Positions 17,138 to 26,238 of a DNA stretch of 64,000 bases are shown here, in pieces. A model generated the notes under the pieces. It saw only the letters and a program-made list of their open reading frames with translations, had not been told where the DNA came from and made no database searches. The first letter of the stretch is position 1; each line of letters opens with the position of its first letter. The DNA lies in contig NZ_CP031447.1 in assembly GCF_003391095.1 (NCBI RefSeq), positions 1,860,001 through 1,924,000 on the forward strand. Reading direction: 5' to 3'. This DNA is from Austwickia chelonae (GTDB lineage: Bacteria; Actinomycetota; Actinomycetes; Actinomycetales; Dermatophilaceae). A program made the position numbers and the translations under genes.

Positions 17138-17986
17138 GTGATCGACTTCGACGACGTACCTGAGCTGCGCTCCCCTGTCGTGCTTGCTGCCTTCGAAGGG
17201 TGGAATGACGCCGCGGAGGCTGCGTCATCGGTGATCGGTCATCTCGCTCAGCAGTGGGAGGCCACCGGAGTGGCCGGTCTCGACCCGGAGGAGTACTACG
17301 ACCTGCAGGTCAACCGACCGAGGATCACTCGGGCGGAAGGCGTTCGTCAGATCGTGTGGCCAGGGACGGCAGTACTGGTGGCGACTCCCCCGGAGCTGGA
17401 ACATGACATCGTGCTGATCGACGGGGTAGAGCCGTCGATGCGTTGGCGTACGTTCAGCGCCGAGTTGGTGGACTTCATGGAGGAAGTCGGCGCGCAGTCG
17501 TTGTTCTCCTTGGGTGCACTCCTGGCCGAATCGCCGCATCGCCGCCCACTCCCGGTGACGGTGGCCTCCGAGAACGCAGACCTGCGGGAACGTTTCGACC
17601 TGCCACGAAGCACCTACGAAGGCCCGACCGGAATCGTCGGAATCTTGGGTGATGCAGCTGCGGCACAGGGCATCCCCTCGGCGTCGCTGTGGGTATCGGT
17701 GCCGCATTACGCAGCAGCACCACCAGCACCGAAAGCCACCTGGGCGTTGATCCGTAAATTGGAAGAACTGTTGTCCTGCACGCTTCCCCACGGAGACCTC
17801 ACCGAAGCGTCCCGGTCATGGGAAGAGAACATCGACCAGCTGGTCGAAGGCGACGAAGACGTCACCCGGTATGTCCGCCACCTGGAAACCTCAGCGGACG
17901 CGGCAGATTCCTTAGCAGCATCCGGCGACGCCATCGCTCGCGATTTCGAACGCTACCTGCGTGGGCGAGGCGGACAGGAGTCCTGA
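17138..17986 (+). CDS. PAC2 family protein
   Basis: A 282-residue protein of the PAC2 (proteasome assembly chaperone 2-like) family, common in actinobacteria and of unknown function. Visible features: the opening DVPELRSPVVLAAFEGWNDAAEAAS, EYYDLQVNRPRI, ELVDFMEEVGAQSLFSLGALLAESPHRRP and the GIVGILGDAAAAQGIPSASLW block; the C-terminal 50 residues are acidic and helical. It has no signal peptide. A GTG start at 17138 follows a TAGGCT hexamer. The relation to the 20S proteasome is by fold name only; its genomic closeness to the pup genes (13 kb) may be chance. Confidence 0.88.
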   Translation: MIDFDDVPELRSPVVLAAFEGWNDAAEAASSVIGHLAQQWEATGVAGLDPEEYYDLQVNRPRITRAEGVRQIVWPGTAVLVATPPELEHDIVLIDGVEPSMRWRTFSAELVDFMEEVGAQSLFSLGALLAESPHRRPLPVTVASENADLRERFDLPRSTYEGPTGIVGILGDAAAAQGIPSASLWVSVPHYAAAPPAPKATWALIRKLEELLSCTLPHGDLTEASRSWEENIDQLVEGDEDVTRYVRHLETSADAADSLAASGDAIARDFERYLRGRGGQES

Positions 17987-18017
17987 CCCTCCCCGCCCAC
18001 ACACGCACGAACGCTGC

Positions 18018-19286
18018 TCAGAGCGCGATACCGAGCAGCGCGTCGACGAGGTCCCGGACCGTCCGAGCCTGGTCCGCGGCATCCTGACCGGCGTAATCGC
18101 CGCTCAGGGCCTGCTCGGCCCAGGCATCGACGACACCCACAGCCCGGGGCGTGGCCAGATCATCGGCGAGCGCCTGACGCACACCGTCCAGGACCTTGGT
18201 GGCATCCGGCCCGCCAGCAGCCACAGCAGCACGCCAGGTCGTGAGCCGTTCCTGAGCCTGGTGCAGGTCGCTGTCCTGCCATTCCCATTCGGTGGCGTAA
18301 TGGTGGTTGAGCAGGACCAGGCGGACAGCCATCGGGTCGATGCCCTGCGCGCGCAGGGTGGAGACGAGCACGAGATTGCCTCGTGATTTGCTCATCTTGT
18401 GTCCTTCGTAGCCGATCATTGCCTGGTGCACGAAGGCGGTGGCGAAGGTGTCCTGTCCGGTGAGTGCGGTGGCTTGGACTGCGCTGATCTCGTGGTGGGG
18501 GAAGACGAGGTCGGTTCCTCCGCCTTGGACGTCGAAGCCCATGCCGAGGTAGTGCAGTGCGATGGCGGTGCATTCGATGTGCCATCCGGGGCGTCCGGGT
18601 CCGAGTGCGTCGGAGGGCCAGAAGGGTTCTTCGCCGCGGGCACCGCGCCAGAGGAGCGGGTCGAAGCGTCCGCGTTTACCGGCCCGGTCGGGGTCGCCGC
18701 CGCGGTCGGCGAAGACGCCGTCCATGCGCTGTTCGTCCCATCCGCAGGTGGCACCGAAGTCGGGGCAGGCGGTGAGGTCGAGGTAGATGTCGCCGTGGGT
18801 GCCGGGGCGGGTTTTCTCCCCTGCGGGGATGTCGACCCGGTAGGCCTGTCCGTTGGCCAGGAGTGTCGCGACCTGTTCTTCGATGAGTGGGATGGATTCG
18901 ACGACGCCGATGTAGTGGTCCGGGGGGATGACGCGTAGGGCGTTCATGTCGTCCCGGAAGAGTTGGGTCTCGGTCAGGGCGAGTTCCTGCCAGTCGACGC
19001 CGTCGCGGTGTGCGCGTTCCAGGAGGGGGTCGTCGACGTCGGTGACATTTTGGACGTAGGTGACCTGGTGTCCGGCGTCGCGTAGGGCCCGGTTGAGGAT
19101 GTCGAAGGTGACATAGGTGGCGGCATGCCCCATGTGAGTGGCGTCGTAGGGGGTGATTCCGCAGACGTACATGCGGGCCACCGGGCCGGGTTGGAGGGTG
19201 ACGGCGCCGCGGCGGCTGTCCGTCACTGTCGGTTCGCTGCCTTTTCCGGCGAGTACGGGCAGGTGCGGGATGTCCCAGGCGATCAC
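18018..19286 (-). CDS. mshC: Cysteine--GlcN-Ins ligase MshC (mycothiol biosynthesis)
   Basis: Joins cysteine to GlcN-inositol using ATP, the fourth step of mycothiol synthesis. Class I aminoacyl-tRNA synthetase fold derived from CysRS. Motifs: zinc Cys and HIGH-like CGITPYDATHMGHA, zinc ligands in WHIECTAIALHYLG and FPHHEISAVQA, and the KMSKSRGN loop. The 422-residue length is right for MshC and shorter than CysRS, which has an anticodon domain. GTG start, 6 nt after TAGGCT. Its presence indicates a mycothiol-using cell without glutathione, relevant to the YgiC-like gene at 24871. Confidence 0.95.
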   Translation of the reverse strand: MIAWDIPHLPVLAGKGSEPTVTDSRRGAVTLQPGPVARMYVCGITPYDATHMGHAATYVTFDILNRALRDAGHQVTYVQNVTDVDDPLLERAHRDGVDWQELALTETQLFRDDMNALRVIPPDHYIGVVESIPLIEEQVATLLANGQAYRVDIPAGEKTRPGTHGDIYLDLTACPDFGATCGWDEQRMDGVFADRGGDPDRAGKRGRFDPLLWRGARGEEPFWPSDALGPGRPGWHIECTAIALHYLGMGFDVQGGGTDLVFPHHEISAVQATALTGQDTFATAFVHQAMIGYEGHKMSKSRGNLVLVSTLRAQGIDPMAVRLVLLNHHYATEWEWQDSDLHQAQERLTTWRAAVAAGGPDATKVLDGVRQALADDLATPRAVGVVDAWAEQALSGDYAGQDAADQARTVRDLVDALLGIAL

Positions 19287-19292
19287 GGGGAA

Positions 19293-19298
19293 AGCCTA
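19293..19298 (-). promoter_or_regulatory. Putative -10 hexamer of mshC
   Basis: The minus strand reads TAGGCT, 6 nt, then GTG of mshC. Confidence 0.5.
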
Positions 19299-19321
19299 CC
19301 GGCCTGTTGCGGAGGCGGTGT

Positions 19322-20236
19322 TCACAGCGGAGGCCAGGGGACGGGGTGGCGGTGGGTGGGCGGGGTCGGGTAGACGGCTTGGCTGAGGAGGGTGTCGACC
19401 CGGGTGGTCAGGGCGTGGATCTCGCCGGTGGTGATCAGGGTGGACAGGGTGTGGCGTAGCCCGGTGGGGTTGGTGTCGTGCAGGCTGTCGCGGAGACGTC
19501 GTAGATGTTCCTGATGGCTTGCCGGCAGGGGTTTCCCTTGCCATCCCCACAGGATGGTGCGCAATTTGTCCTCTTGGTGGAGGCTGAGTCCGTGGTCGAC
19601 GGCCCAGATGTGGCCCTGTCGGTCGGTGAGGATGTGGCTGCCTTTGCGGTCGGCGTTGTTCAGGACGGCGTCGAGGACGGCCATGGCGGCCAGTCGGGGG
19701 TGGTCGTGGTGGCCGATGATCAGCGGGGTGCCGTCTTCCAGGGTGGCGTGGAGGACTGGGTGCCATCCCCGGTCGGGGAAAGCCTGCTCGGGGAAGACTT
19801 TCACCGGGGTGGGTTCGGCTGCTGTCGTGGGGTGGTCGTCTTCGGTAGGGAGGGGCCCGATCCATCGTTGGACGGATCCGGGGCCTGCTGGCCCGTCCCG
19901 GAGCGCGGTCTCGGGGATCAGCCCCCAGCCTGCGGCCTGGTCGACGAGGTAGGCAGCGGTTTCCCGTCCGGCGAGGGTGCCGTCGGGGAAGTCCCAGAGC
20001 GCTCGTTCTCCACGAATGGGTTTGTAGACGACGAAGCCGTGTCTGTCGGGGGTCTCCGGCGAGTCGAGTGCAGCCAGGTAGACCTCGTTGGAGGCCTCGG
20101 TGAGTCGCCCGATCAGGCGAATTTCGGCCTGGAGCAGCGTGGAGGCCTCTTCCGGGGCGGGGGTCAGCGTCGGTATCCGTTCGCGCGTGGGCAGATGTGT
20201 CCGTCGGGGTCGATGGGTCCGGCGCAGAAGGGGCAT
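19322..20236 (-). CDS. SCO1664-like protein, kinase-like fold
   Basis: An actinobacterial family of unknown function distantly like phosphatidylinositol 3/4-kinases. Kinase-like landmarks are VVYKPIRGERALWDFPDGTLAGRE (Lys), AVLDAVLNNADRKGSHIL (catalytic loop N-x-D-R-K-x-x-H) and IWAVDHGLSLH (DHG metal motif). The start is unclear: the only in-frame ATG (20236) puts 73 bp inside the upstream DUF3090 gene, while a CTG at 20167 overlaps the DUF3090 stop as CTGA and gives the family-like N-terminus (281 residues). No GTG or TTG lies between. It is cotranscribed with DUF3090, as in streptomycetes. Confidence 0.82.
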   Translation of the reverse strand: MPLLRRTHRPRRTHLPTRERIPTLTPAPEEASTLLQAEIRLIGRLTEASNEVYLAALDSPETPDRHGFVVYKPIRGERALWDFPDGTLAGRETAAYLVDQAAGWGLIPETALRDGPAGPGSVQRWIGPLPTEDDHPTTAAEPTPVKVFPEQAFPDRGWHPVLHATLEDGTPLIIGHHDHPRLAAMAVLDAVLNNADRKGSHILTDRQGHIWAVDHGLSLHQEDKLRTILWGWQGKPLPASHQEHLRRLRDSLHDTNPTGLRHTLSTLITTGEIHALTTRVDTLLSQAVYPTPPTHRHPVPWPPL

Positions 20237-20733
20237 TGCGGCCGTCCTGCGGCGACGACCTTGCAGCCACGGCGGGCGAAGGCGCGCGCCATCGCGGCGG
20301 GCATTGACACCCGGAGGACGAGTTGGGTGGGGTCGAGGGCCGGGTCTTCTGCGAGTTCGCCTGTTTCGGCGAGTTCTTCGACGTCGGCGGTGTCGAAGGA
20401 GTCGCCGACGGCGTGCAGTTCCAGGACGAGTCTGCGGGTGTCGGTGTCCCAGGAGAGCCCCATGGTGCCGACGCGGAATTCTTCATCGACGGGGGTGATC
20501 AGCGGCCCGTCGTCGGTGAACAGCTGGGCGGCGTGTTCGCTGGCGGAGCTCCCGGCGAATTCGTCGAGCAGGTCGTTGACCCGGTCGGAGAGTACGGACA
20601 CTTGGGTTTTCTCGACGCCGACGGAGGTGGTGCGTAGTCCGTCACTGGCTTGGAGGAAGAATTCGCGTTGTCCGGTGGGTCCGATCGTGCCCACGATGAA
20701 TCGCTCGGGTGGATCGTAGGAGATGAGCGCCAT
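20164..20733 (-). CDS. DUF3090 family protein
   Basis: A 189-residue actinobacterial protein of unknown function (the TIGR03847-type family). It starts MALISYDPPERFIVGTIGPTGQREFFLQA, the usual opening, has a middle LSWDTDTRRLVLELHA, and a C-terminal treble-clef-like pair: RGCKVVAAGRPQCPFCAGPIDPDGHICP (Cys-x2-Cys and a final Cys-Pro with His). The metal is probably zinc, by inference. It is conserved with the histidine phosphatase and SCO1664-like genes on either side. The ATG lies 6 nt after TATCGT. Confidence 0.88.
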   Translation of the reverse strand: MALISYDPPERFIVGTIGPTGQREFFLQASDGLRTTSVGVEKTQVSVLSDRVNDLLDEFAGSSASEHAAQLFTDDGPLITPVDEEFRVGTMGLSWDTDTRRLVLELHAVGDSFDTADVEELAETGELAEDPALDPTQLVLRVSMPAAMARAFARRGCKVVAAGRPQCPFCAGPIDPDGHICPRANGYRR

Positions 20734-20739
20734 AGGTCG

Positions 20740-20745
20740 ACGATA
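20740..20745 (-). promoter_or_regulatory. Putative -10 hexamer of DUF3090
   Basis: The minus strand reads TATCGT, 6 nt, then ATG. Confidence 0.45.
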
Positions 20746-20835
20746 ACGGGCCGATGGTGGTGGTGTCTTATGGATGTGGGGTGCCTGGGGTCGTGCCGTC
20801 GGATGCGGGGTTGAGATTGTCGGTGTAGGTGGCGG

Positions 20836-21525
20836 TCAGCCGGCTCCCCCGCCGACGCTTGCGTCAGTGTTCGCGCTGGGGGCGGCCGGAGGCGTCCAGG
20901 GTCGGCCGGTGTCATTGGCGCGGACCAGGAAGGGCCGGTCAGGGGTGTAGCGGACGACGGAAAGCCCGGCCGGGTCGACCTGCCAGCGTTGGAAGAGGTC
21001 GAGGGGGCAGCCTGCGGCGTCGGCGAGGATCGCTTTGATGACGTCGCCATGACTGACGGCCGCCCAGATGGCGTGGGTGCCGTGTTCGCTCTCGACGAGG
21101 GCGTCGATCTCCCGGACGGCGGCCACCGCGCGGGCCGACATGTCTCGCAGGGATTCCCCTGCGTAGTCTTCCCCGTCGGGGAAGCGTGCCGCACTGGGGT
21201 GGTGTTGGACGGTGTGCCAGAGGGGTTCGCTGGTGAGTTCGTTCAGCGCGCGGCCGGTCCAGGCCCCGTATCGGCACTCCCCCAGGCGTTCGTCCGTCTG
21301 TCGAGGCGCCAGGTGCCCGGCGAAAGCCAGGTCAGCGGTCTGTCGGCAACGGGTCAACGGGCTGGTGACCACGAGAACCAGGGGAATGTCAGCGAGGCGG
21401 TCGGCCAGGGATCGAACCTGTCCACGGCCGTGGTCGTCGAGTTCCACGCCGGGTGACCAGCCGGCCAGGATGCCATCGGCGTTGGCCGTGGTGCGTCCAT
21501 GCCGGACCAGCAGGACTGTCGCCAT
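20836..21525 (-). CDS. Histidine phosphatase family protein (MSMEG_4193-like)
   Basis: A 229-residue branch-1 histidine phosphatase. The motif LLVRHGRTTAN holds the catalytic His, with TSPLTRCRQTA, LGECRYGAWTGRALNEL (acid) and the second His in AAVSHGDVIKAIL. It belongs to the actinobacterial group found next to DUF3090. The substrate is unknown. ATG at 21525 is chosen over upstream ATG/other starts because it lies 7 nt after TACGAT and begins directly at the beta strand MATVLLVRHG. The C-terminal 20 residues are low complexity. Confidence 0.88.
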   Translation of the reverse strand: MATVLLVRHGRTTANADGILAGWSPGVELDDHGRGQVRSLADRLADIPLVLVVTSPLTRCRQTADLAFAGHLAPRQTDERLGECRYGAWTGRALNELTSEPLWHTVQHHPSAARFPDGEDYAGESLRDMSARAVAAVREIDALVESEHGTHAIWAAVSHGDVIKAILADAAGCPLDLFQRWQVDPAGLSVVRYTPDRPFLVRANDTGRPWTPPAAPSANTDASVGGGAG

Positions 21526-21532
21526 GGCTGCC

Positions 21533-21538
21533 ATCGTA
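21533..21538 (-). promoter_or_regulatory. Putative -10 hexamer of the histidine phosphatase gene
   Basis: The minus strand reads TACGAT, 7 nt, then ATG at 21525. This decides the start. Confidence 0.4.
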
Positions 21539-21605
21539 CGGCCCGGCACCGGCGCTACGGGTTGATCCGGGGGCGCAGATACGACGAAGGGTCCAGAATG
21601 ACCTG

Positions 21606-22580
<975 letters not shown>

Positions 22581-22609
22581 GCCGACGCCCGGCGACGAAC
22601 GAACGGACA

Positions 22610-22652
22610 CGACGGCGGCGCCACCCCTGATACCGGGATGGCGCCGCCGTCG
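22610..22652. terminator. Bidirectional hairpin terminator
   Basis: A perfect 14-bp stem (CGACGGCGGCGCCA with 22639-22652) enclosing further CCC/GGG pairing. It separates the convergent corA and uppP. Confidence 0.85.
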
Positions 22653-22668
22653 AAACCGATGAACAGGA

Positions 22669-23520
22669 TCAGGTCGCGGAGATCCACCCTGCGCCCACCG
22701 CGGCGGCCAGCAGCAGACCGGCCGGCACCCGGTAGTAGACGAAAGCTTTCAGAGAGTTAGACGCCACGAAGCGCAGCAGCCAGGCGATCGACGCATAGGC
22801 CACGAAGAAACTCACCACGATGCCGACGATCATCGGGCCGAGCGGCACCACCGCGAAATCGACATCCTTCAGACCGTACAGACCGGCCGCGGTCAACGCC
22901 GGGATCGCCATGAAGAAGGACAACTCGGTAGCCACGACGCGGTTCAGCCCGGTGAACAGACCTGCAGAGATCGTCGCCCCCGACCGGGACACCCCAGGAA
23001 TCAGGGAGAAACACTGGGCGATACCCAGGATGATGCCGTCACGAATGGTCACATCGTCCTCGGCCCGCTGCGTTCCCTCACGAACATCCTGATCGTGCCG
23101 CATCTCGGCGACCCACATCACGATGCTCCACAACACCAGAGCAGCAGCCACGACCCACAGGGAACGCAGCGACCCCGAGATCGCCTTACGACCCAAGAAT
23201 CCGACGATCCCGACCGGCAGTGAACCGATGATGACCGCCCAGGCCAACGTCCAGTCCTGATTGTCCCGGGCACGTTCGTCACGCAACCCGTCGATCCAGG
23301 CGAAGAACAGACGGGAGATCTTTCCCCAGAAGAAGACCAGGGTCGCCGCGATCGCACCGATCTGAATCGTCGCGGTGTAACCGGTGACCGCAGGGTCGTC
23401 GATCTTCAAGCCCATCATCTTCTCCACGACGGTGAGATGGCCGGTGGAGCTGATGGGCAGGTACTCGGTGATTCCTTCGACGATCCCCAGGATCACGGCA
23501 TGGACATAGGTCAGTTCCAC
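22669..23520 (-). CDS. uppP: Undecaprenyl-diphosphatase UppP (BacA)
   Basis: Recycles the lipid carrier undecaprenyl pyrophosphate for peptidoglycan synthesis and gives bacitracin tolerance. The 283-residue protein has about eight transmembrane helices with the family motifs GIVEGITEYLPISSTGHL (Glu-rich) and IPGVSRSGATISAGL (PGxSRSGAT). The length is normal. GTG start after GAGAGG. It stands alone between terminators. Confidence 0.95.
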   Translation of the reverse strand: MELTYVHAVILGIVEGITEYLPISSTGHLTVVEKMMGLKIDDPAVTGYTATIQIGAIAATLVFFWGKISRLFFAWIDGLRDERARDNQDWTLAWAVIIGSLPVGIVGFLGRKAISGSLRSLWVVAAALVLWSIVMWVAEMRHDQDVREGTQRAEDDVTIRDGIILGIAQCFSLIPGVSRSGATISAGLFTGLNRVVATELSFFMAIPALTAAGLYGLKDVDFAVVPLGPMIVGIVVSFFVAYASIAWLLRFVASNSLKAFVYYRVPAGLLLAAAVGAGWISAT

Positions 23521-23623
23521 GAATGGCCTCTCGCTCGATTCTGCGGCACGCTCTCCACCCCGAGTGGGCGCCCGCCACGGGCGCTCGCTGCCGCCCGGCG
23601 GCGCTAGTTTAGGCGGTCATGAA

Positions 23624-23659
23624 GAACGCCCGCGCACGGGTAACCGTCAGCGGGCGTTC
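23624..23659 (-). terminator. Hairpin terminator after the acidic protein gene
   Basis: A 10-bp stem GAACGCCCGC with 23650-23659 and an inner ACGG/CCGT pairing. It lies downstream of the 23702 gene and upstream of uppP. Confidence 0.65.
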
Positions 23660-23701
23660 AGCCTGACCGGAGGTCGGGCACCAGGGCTCGACCGCGAGCG
23701 C

Positions 23702-24025
23702 TCAGCGGGGAGCAGGCTCCCCGGCGACCTCGACAACTTCGATGTCGTCGTCGAGGTCGAGGTCGTCCTCGTCGTCGTATTCGAGGTCGTCGTCGTCCAG
23801 ATCGTCGTCATCATCCAGGTCGTCGTCGTTGTACACCTGCAGCGGGGTGACTTCTCCGAAGGCGTCCAGAAGGGCGTCGTCGTAGGCGTCAAAGGCCTCT
23901 GCAAGATCCTGATAGGCCGCGACGACGGCTGGGTCGTCCTCGCCACGACGCGATGAGGACGCCTCCAGGTGGCGTTCGAGGGCTGAGACGAACGTGGCCA
24001 GGGCGACTCGAGGATCTGAGCTCAT
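23702..24025 (-). CDS. Small protein with extreme Asp/Glu tail (called primosomal protein in relatives)
   Basis: A 107-residue protein. The first 60 residues form a helical domain (RVALATFVSALERHLEA, AAYQDLAEAFDAYDDALLDAF), followed by a low-complexity acidic stretch of about 25 residues made almost only of Asp, Glu, Leu and Tyr, then EVVEVAGEPAPR. Similar proteins in Micrococcales carry the name primosomal protein, which I think is unsupported. The coding of the tail shows repeats of GAC/GAT. It may bind basic proteins or nucleic-acid-binding partners; this is a guess. Single gene with its own terminator. Confidence 0.75.
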   Translation of the reverse strand: MSSDPRVALATFVSALERHLEASSSRRGEDDPAVVAAYQDLAEAFDAYDDALLDAFGEVTPLQVYNDDDLDDDDDLDDDDLEYDDEDDLDLDDDIEVVEVAGEPAPR

Positions 24026-24277
24026 GCCCTGAACGCTATCGCGTTCCAGCCGCCGGGTCATCCGGGTTGCAGTCAGATGTGACCTTTCCCGAGATGATCT
24101 GATTTCTGCCAGGGGTGTTGAACGGCAGGTCAGCTGGGCACACGTCGAGGGGTGACACGGAATCACTCGGCGGGGTCGAGGTCCGTCGACCGCACGGCAG
24201 CGGCATATCCTGCTGGCACGCCCCCGCGCGGAGAACACACTCGGGAGGACGACCCGCCTGTCGTCGAGGAGGAGATC

Positions 24278-24871
24278 ATGGCTCGACGCCGGAGCAGGTT
24301 GGTGGCCCTCGGGGTCACCGCGGTGTTGGCTGCGTCGGCCACCGGGTGTGGCGCTCCTGAGGAGGAGTCGAACGCGCAACCCGATCACACCGGTATCTGC
24401 GTGGACCGATCGACCGGCATCCGGCTCGACGATGCCGTGTGCGCGGCGGATCGAGTGCCGCCGTCGGAAGGTTCCCCGAGCAGTCCTGCTGCGACGCCGA
24501 GTCCGTCTCCACGGTGTACTCCAACCACGGCAACGCCGACCCCTTCCTCGACCGGTGGCATGTCCCCGGAGGGCACGGCGACGCCTCCTTCGCCGTGCCC
24601 TCCGGGGCAGGCGCTCACCGATGGTTCTGGCAGCAACGGTTCCACGACGCACCGCTCCCACGGGTGGTATTTCATTCCGTGGGGTTCTTCGGCTCCTGCG
24701 GTGGGGGCGAGGGCCAGCGGTGGGAGTTACTCCGAGCCTCGGTCGGGGTCGTACAGCGTGGGCGGGGTCGCTGCCTCGGGTGGGCGGTTGTCTTCGTCGT
24801 CCTTCTCCAAGGCGAAGTCGACGATCGTGCGGGGTGGTTTCGGTAGCAGTGGAAGCAAGGGTGGCAGCTGA
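24278..24871 (+). CDS. YgiB/DUF1190-like lipoprotein
   Basis: A 197-residue secreted lipoprotein. The signal peptide RRRSRLVALGVTAVLAASATGC has a lipobox ASATGC (Cys at about 22). A Thr/Ser/Pro-rich middle is followed by SHGWYFIPWGSS and a C-terminal SFSKAKSTIVRGGFGSSG, closely like the RGGFG ending of E. coli YgiB/YjfM (DUF1190). The next two genes are the same partners as in the E. coli ygiBC and yjfKLMC clusters, which supports the call. Start at ATG 24278 with AGGAGGAG upstream. The stop overlaps the next ATG by 1 bp (TGATG). Confidence 0.75.
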   Translation: MARRRSRLVALGVTAVLAASATGCGAPEEESNAQPDHTGICVDRSTGIRLDDAVCAADRVPPSEGSPSSPAATPSPSPRCTPTTATPTPSSTGGMSPEGTATPPSPCPPGQALTDGSGSNGSTTHRSHGWYFIPWGSSAPAVGARASGGSYSEPRSGSYSVGGVAASGGRLSSSSFSKAKSTIVRGGFGSSGSKGGS

Positions 24872-26238
24872 TGCAGCGGCAGAGGGTGAGCCCTCGTCCG
24901 CGGTGGCGTGAGCGGGTACAGGCGCAGGGCATGGTCTATTCGACGACGACTTTGCCCGGTGGGGGCGAGGCGCCGTACTGGTACGAGGAGGCCTGTTACG
25001 TCCTGTCCGAGGACGAGGTCGACGTCCTGGAGTCGGCGACGCAGCGCCTGCACGAAATGTCGGTCGAGGCTGCGCATTTCCTGGCTTCGGGGGCGATGGG
25101 TGATCTGGGGTTGCCGGCCGGTTCGCTGCCGCGGGCGGCGGCGTCATTGGCGGCGGATCCACCGAGTTTGTACGGCCGTTTCGATCTGAGGTTCGACGGG
25201 TCGGGGCCGCCGAAGTTGTTGGAGTACAACGCGGATACTCCGACGGGGTTGTTGGAGTCCTCGGTGGTGCAGTGGTACTGGCTGGAGGACACCCATCCTG
25301 ATCGGGATCAGTGGAATTCGTTGCATGAGCGTCTTGTCCTGGCATGGCAGCGGATCGCGCCCCAGCTCGGTGAGGGGCCGGTGTATTTCGCTCATCATGG
25401 GGACGAGCGGACCGGTGAGGAGCAGATGACGGTCACCTATCTGCGGGACACCGCCGATCAGGCCGGGTTGTCGACGGCGTCGATCACGGTGGGGCAGATC
25501 GGGTGGGATCCGGAGGGTCGGCGGTTCGTCGACCTGGACGGGGCTCCGATGGGTGCGGTGTTCAAGTTGTATCCGTGGGAGTTGATGTTGGCCGAGGAGT
25601 TCGGCCCGCAGGTGCGATCGGTTCCTCAGGGCCCGGGTTCGACGGTGTGGCTGGAGCCGTTGTGGAAGGTCTTGCTGTCGAACAAGGCGTTGCTGGCCGC
25701 GTTGTGGCATCTGTATCCGGAGCACGAGTTGTTGTTGCCGGCGTATCTGCACGAGCCGGGTCCGTTGACGCAGTGGGTGGCCAAGCCGTTGCACGGGCGT
25801 GAAGGTGACAACATTCGGGTGCATGCTCCGGGGGTCGAGGTGGAGCAGCCCGGCAGCTATGGCTCCGAGGGGTGGTGCTACCAGCAGTGGTGTCCTTTGC
25901 CGGAGTTCGACGGCAACAAGGCGGTCATGGGCTGTTGGGTGGTCGACGGCCTGCCCGCCGGTCTGGGTGTGCGGGAGAGCGACGGCTGGGTGACCGACTA
26001 CCAGGCCCGTTTCGTGCCCCATGTGATGACCTCGAGCCGGCCTGATGCTGCGGTGCAGCAGGCGTGGTTGGCGGACGCCGGCGCCGATGTGCAGGACGCC
26101 GTCGTGCAGGATGTGCTGCCGGGGGACGGCGGCCCCGGGGCGTCGGCATCGCACCCGATGTTGACTTTGGGTGGGCCCTCTGGTCTGCCTTCAGATGTGC
26201 AGGATGACACCTACCGTGACCGGCGAAGGGCACCGTGA
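24871..26238 (+). CDS. YgiC/YjfC-like ATP-grasp amide ligase (glutathionylspermidine synthase family)
   Basis: A 455-residue ATP-grasp protein of the glutathionylspermidine-synthetase C-terminal family. Family blocks: RPRWRERVQAQGM, PYWYEEACYVLSEDEVD, GRFDLRFDGSGPPKLLEYNADTPTGLLE, VQWYWLEDTHP, AVFKLYPWELMLAEEFG, VWLEPLWKVLLSNKALLAALW and WVAKPLHGREGDNI. It lacks the amidase domain of true GspSA. E. coli YgiC and YjfC are not known to make glutathionylspermidine, and this cell makes mycothiol instead of glutathione, so the substrates must differ. Translationally coupled to both neighbours. The last 60 residues are polar and extra. Confidence 0.85.
   Translation: MQRQRVSPRPRWRERVQAQGMVYSTTTLPGGGEAPYWYEEACYVLSEDEVDVLESATQRLHEMSVEAAHFLASGAMGDLGLPAGSLPRAAASLAADPPSLYGRFDLRFDGSGPPKLLEYNADTPTGLLESSVVQWYWLEDTHPDRDQWNSLHERLVLAWQRIAPQLGEGPVYFAHHGDERTGEEQMTVTYLRDTADQAGLSTASITVGQIGWDPEGRRFVDLDGAPMGAVFKLYPWELMLAEEFGPQVRSVPQGPGSTVWLEPLWKVLLSNKALLAALWHLYPEHELLLPAYLHEPGPLTQWVAKPLHGREGDNIRVHAPGVEVEQPGSYGSEGWCYQQWCPLPEFDGNKAVMGCWVVDGLPAGLGVRESDGWVTDYQARFVPHVMTSSRPDAAVQQAWLADAGADVQDAVVQDVLPGDGGPGASASHPMLTLGGPSGLPSDVQDDTYRDRRRAP

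Noticed and set aside
23720-23830. GTC/GAC-rich repetitive stretch considered as a tandem repeat locus
   Set aside because: It is the codon pattern of the Asp/Glu-rich tail of the 23702 protein, irregular in period.
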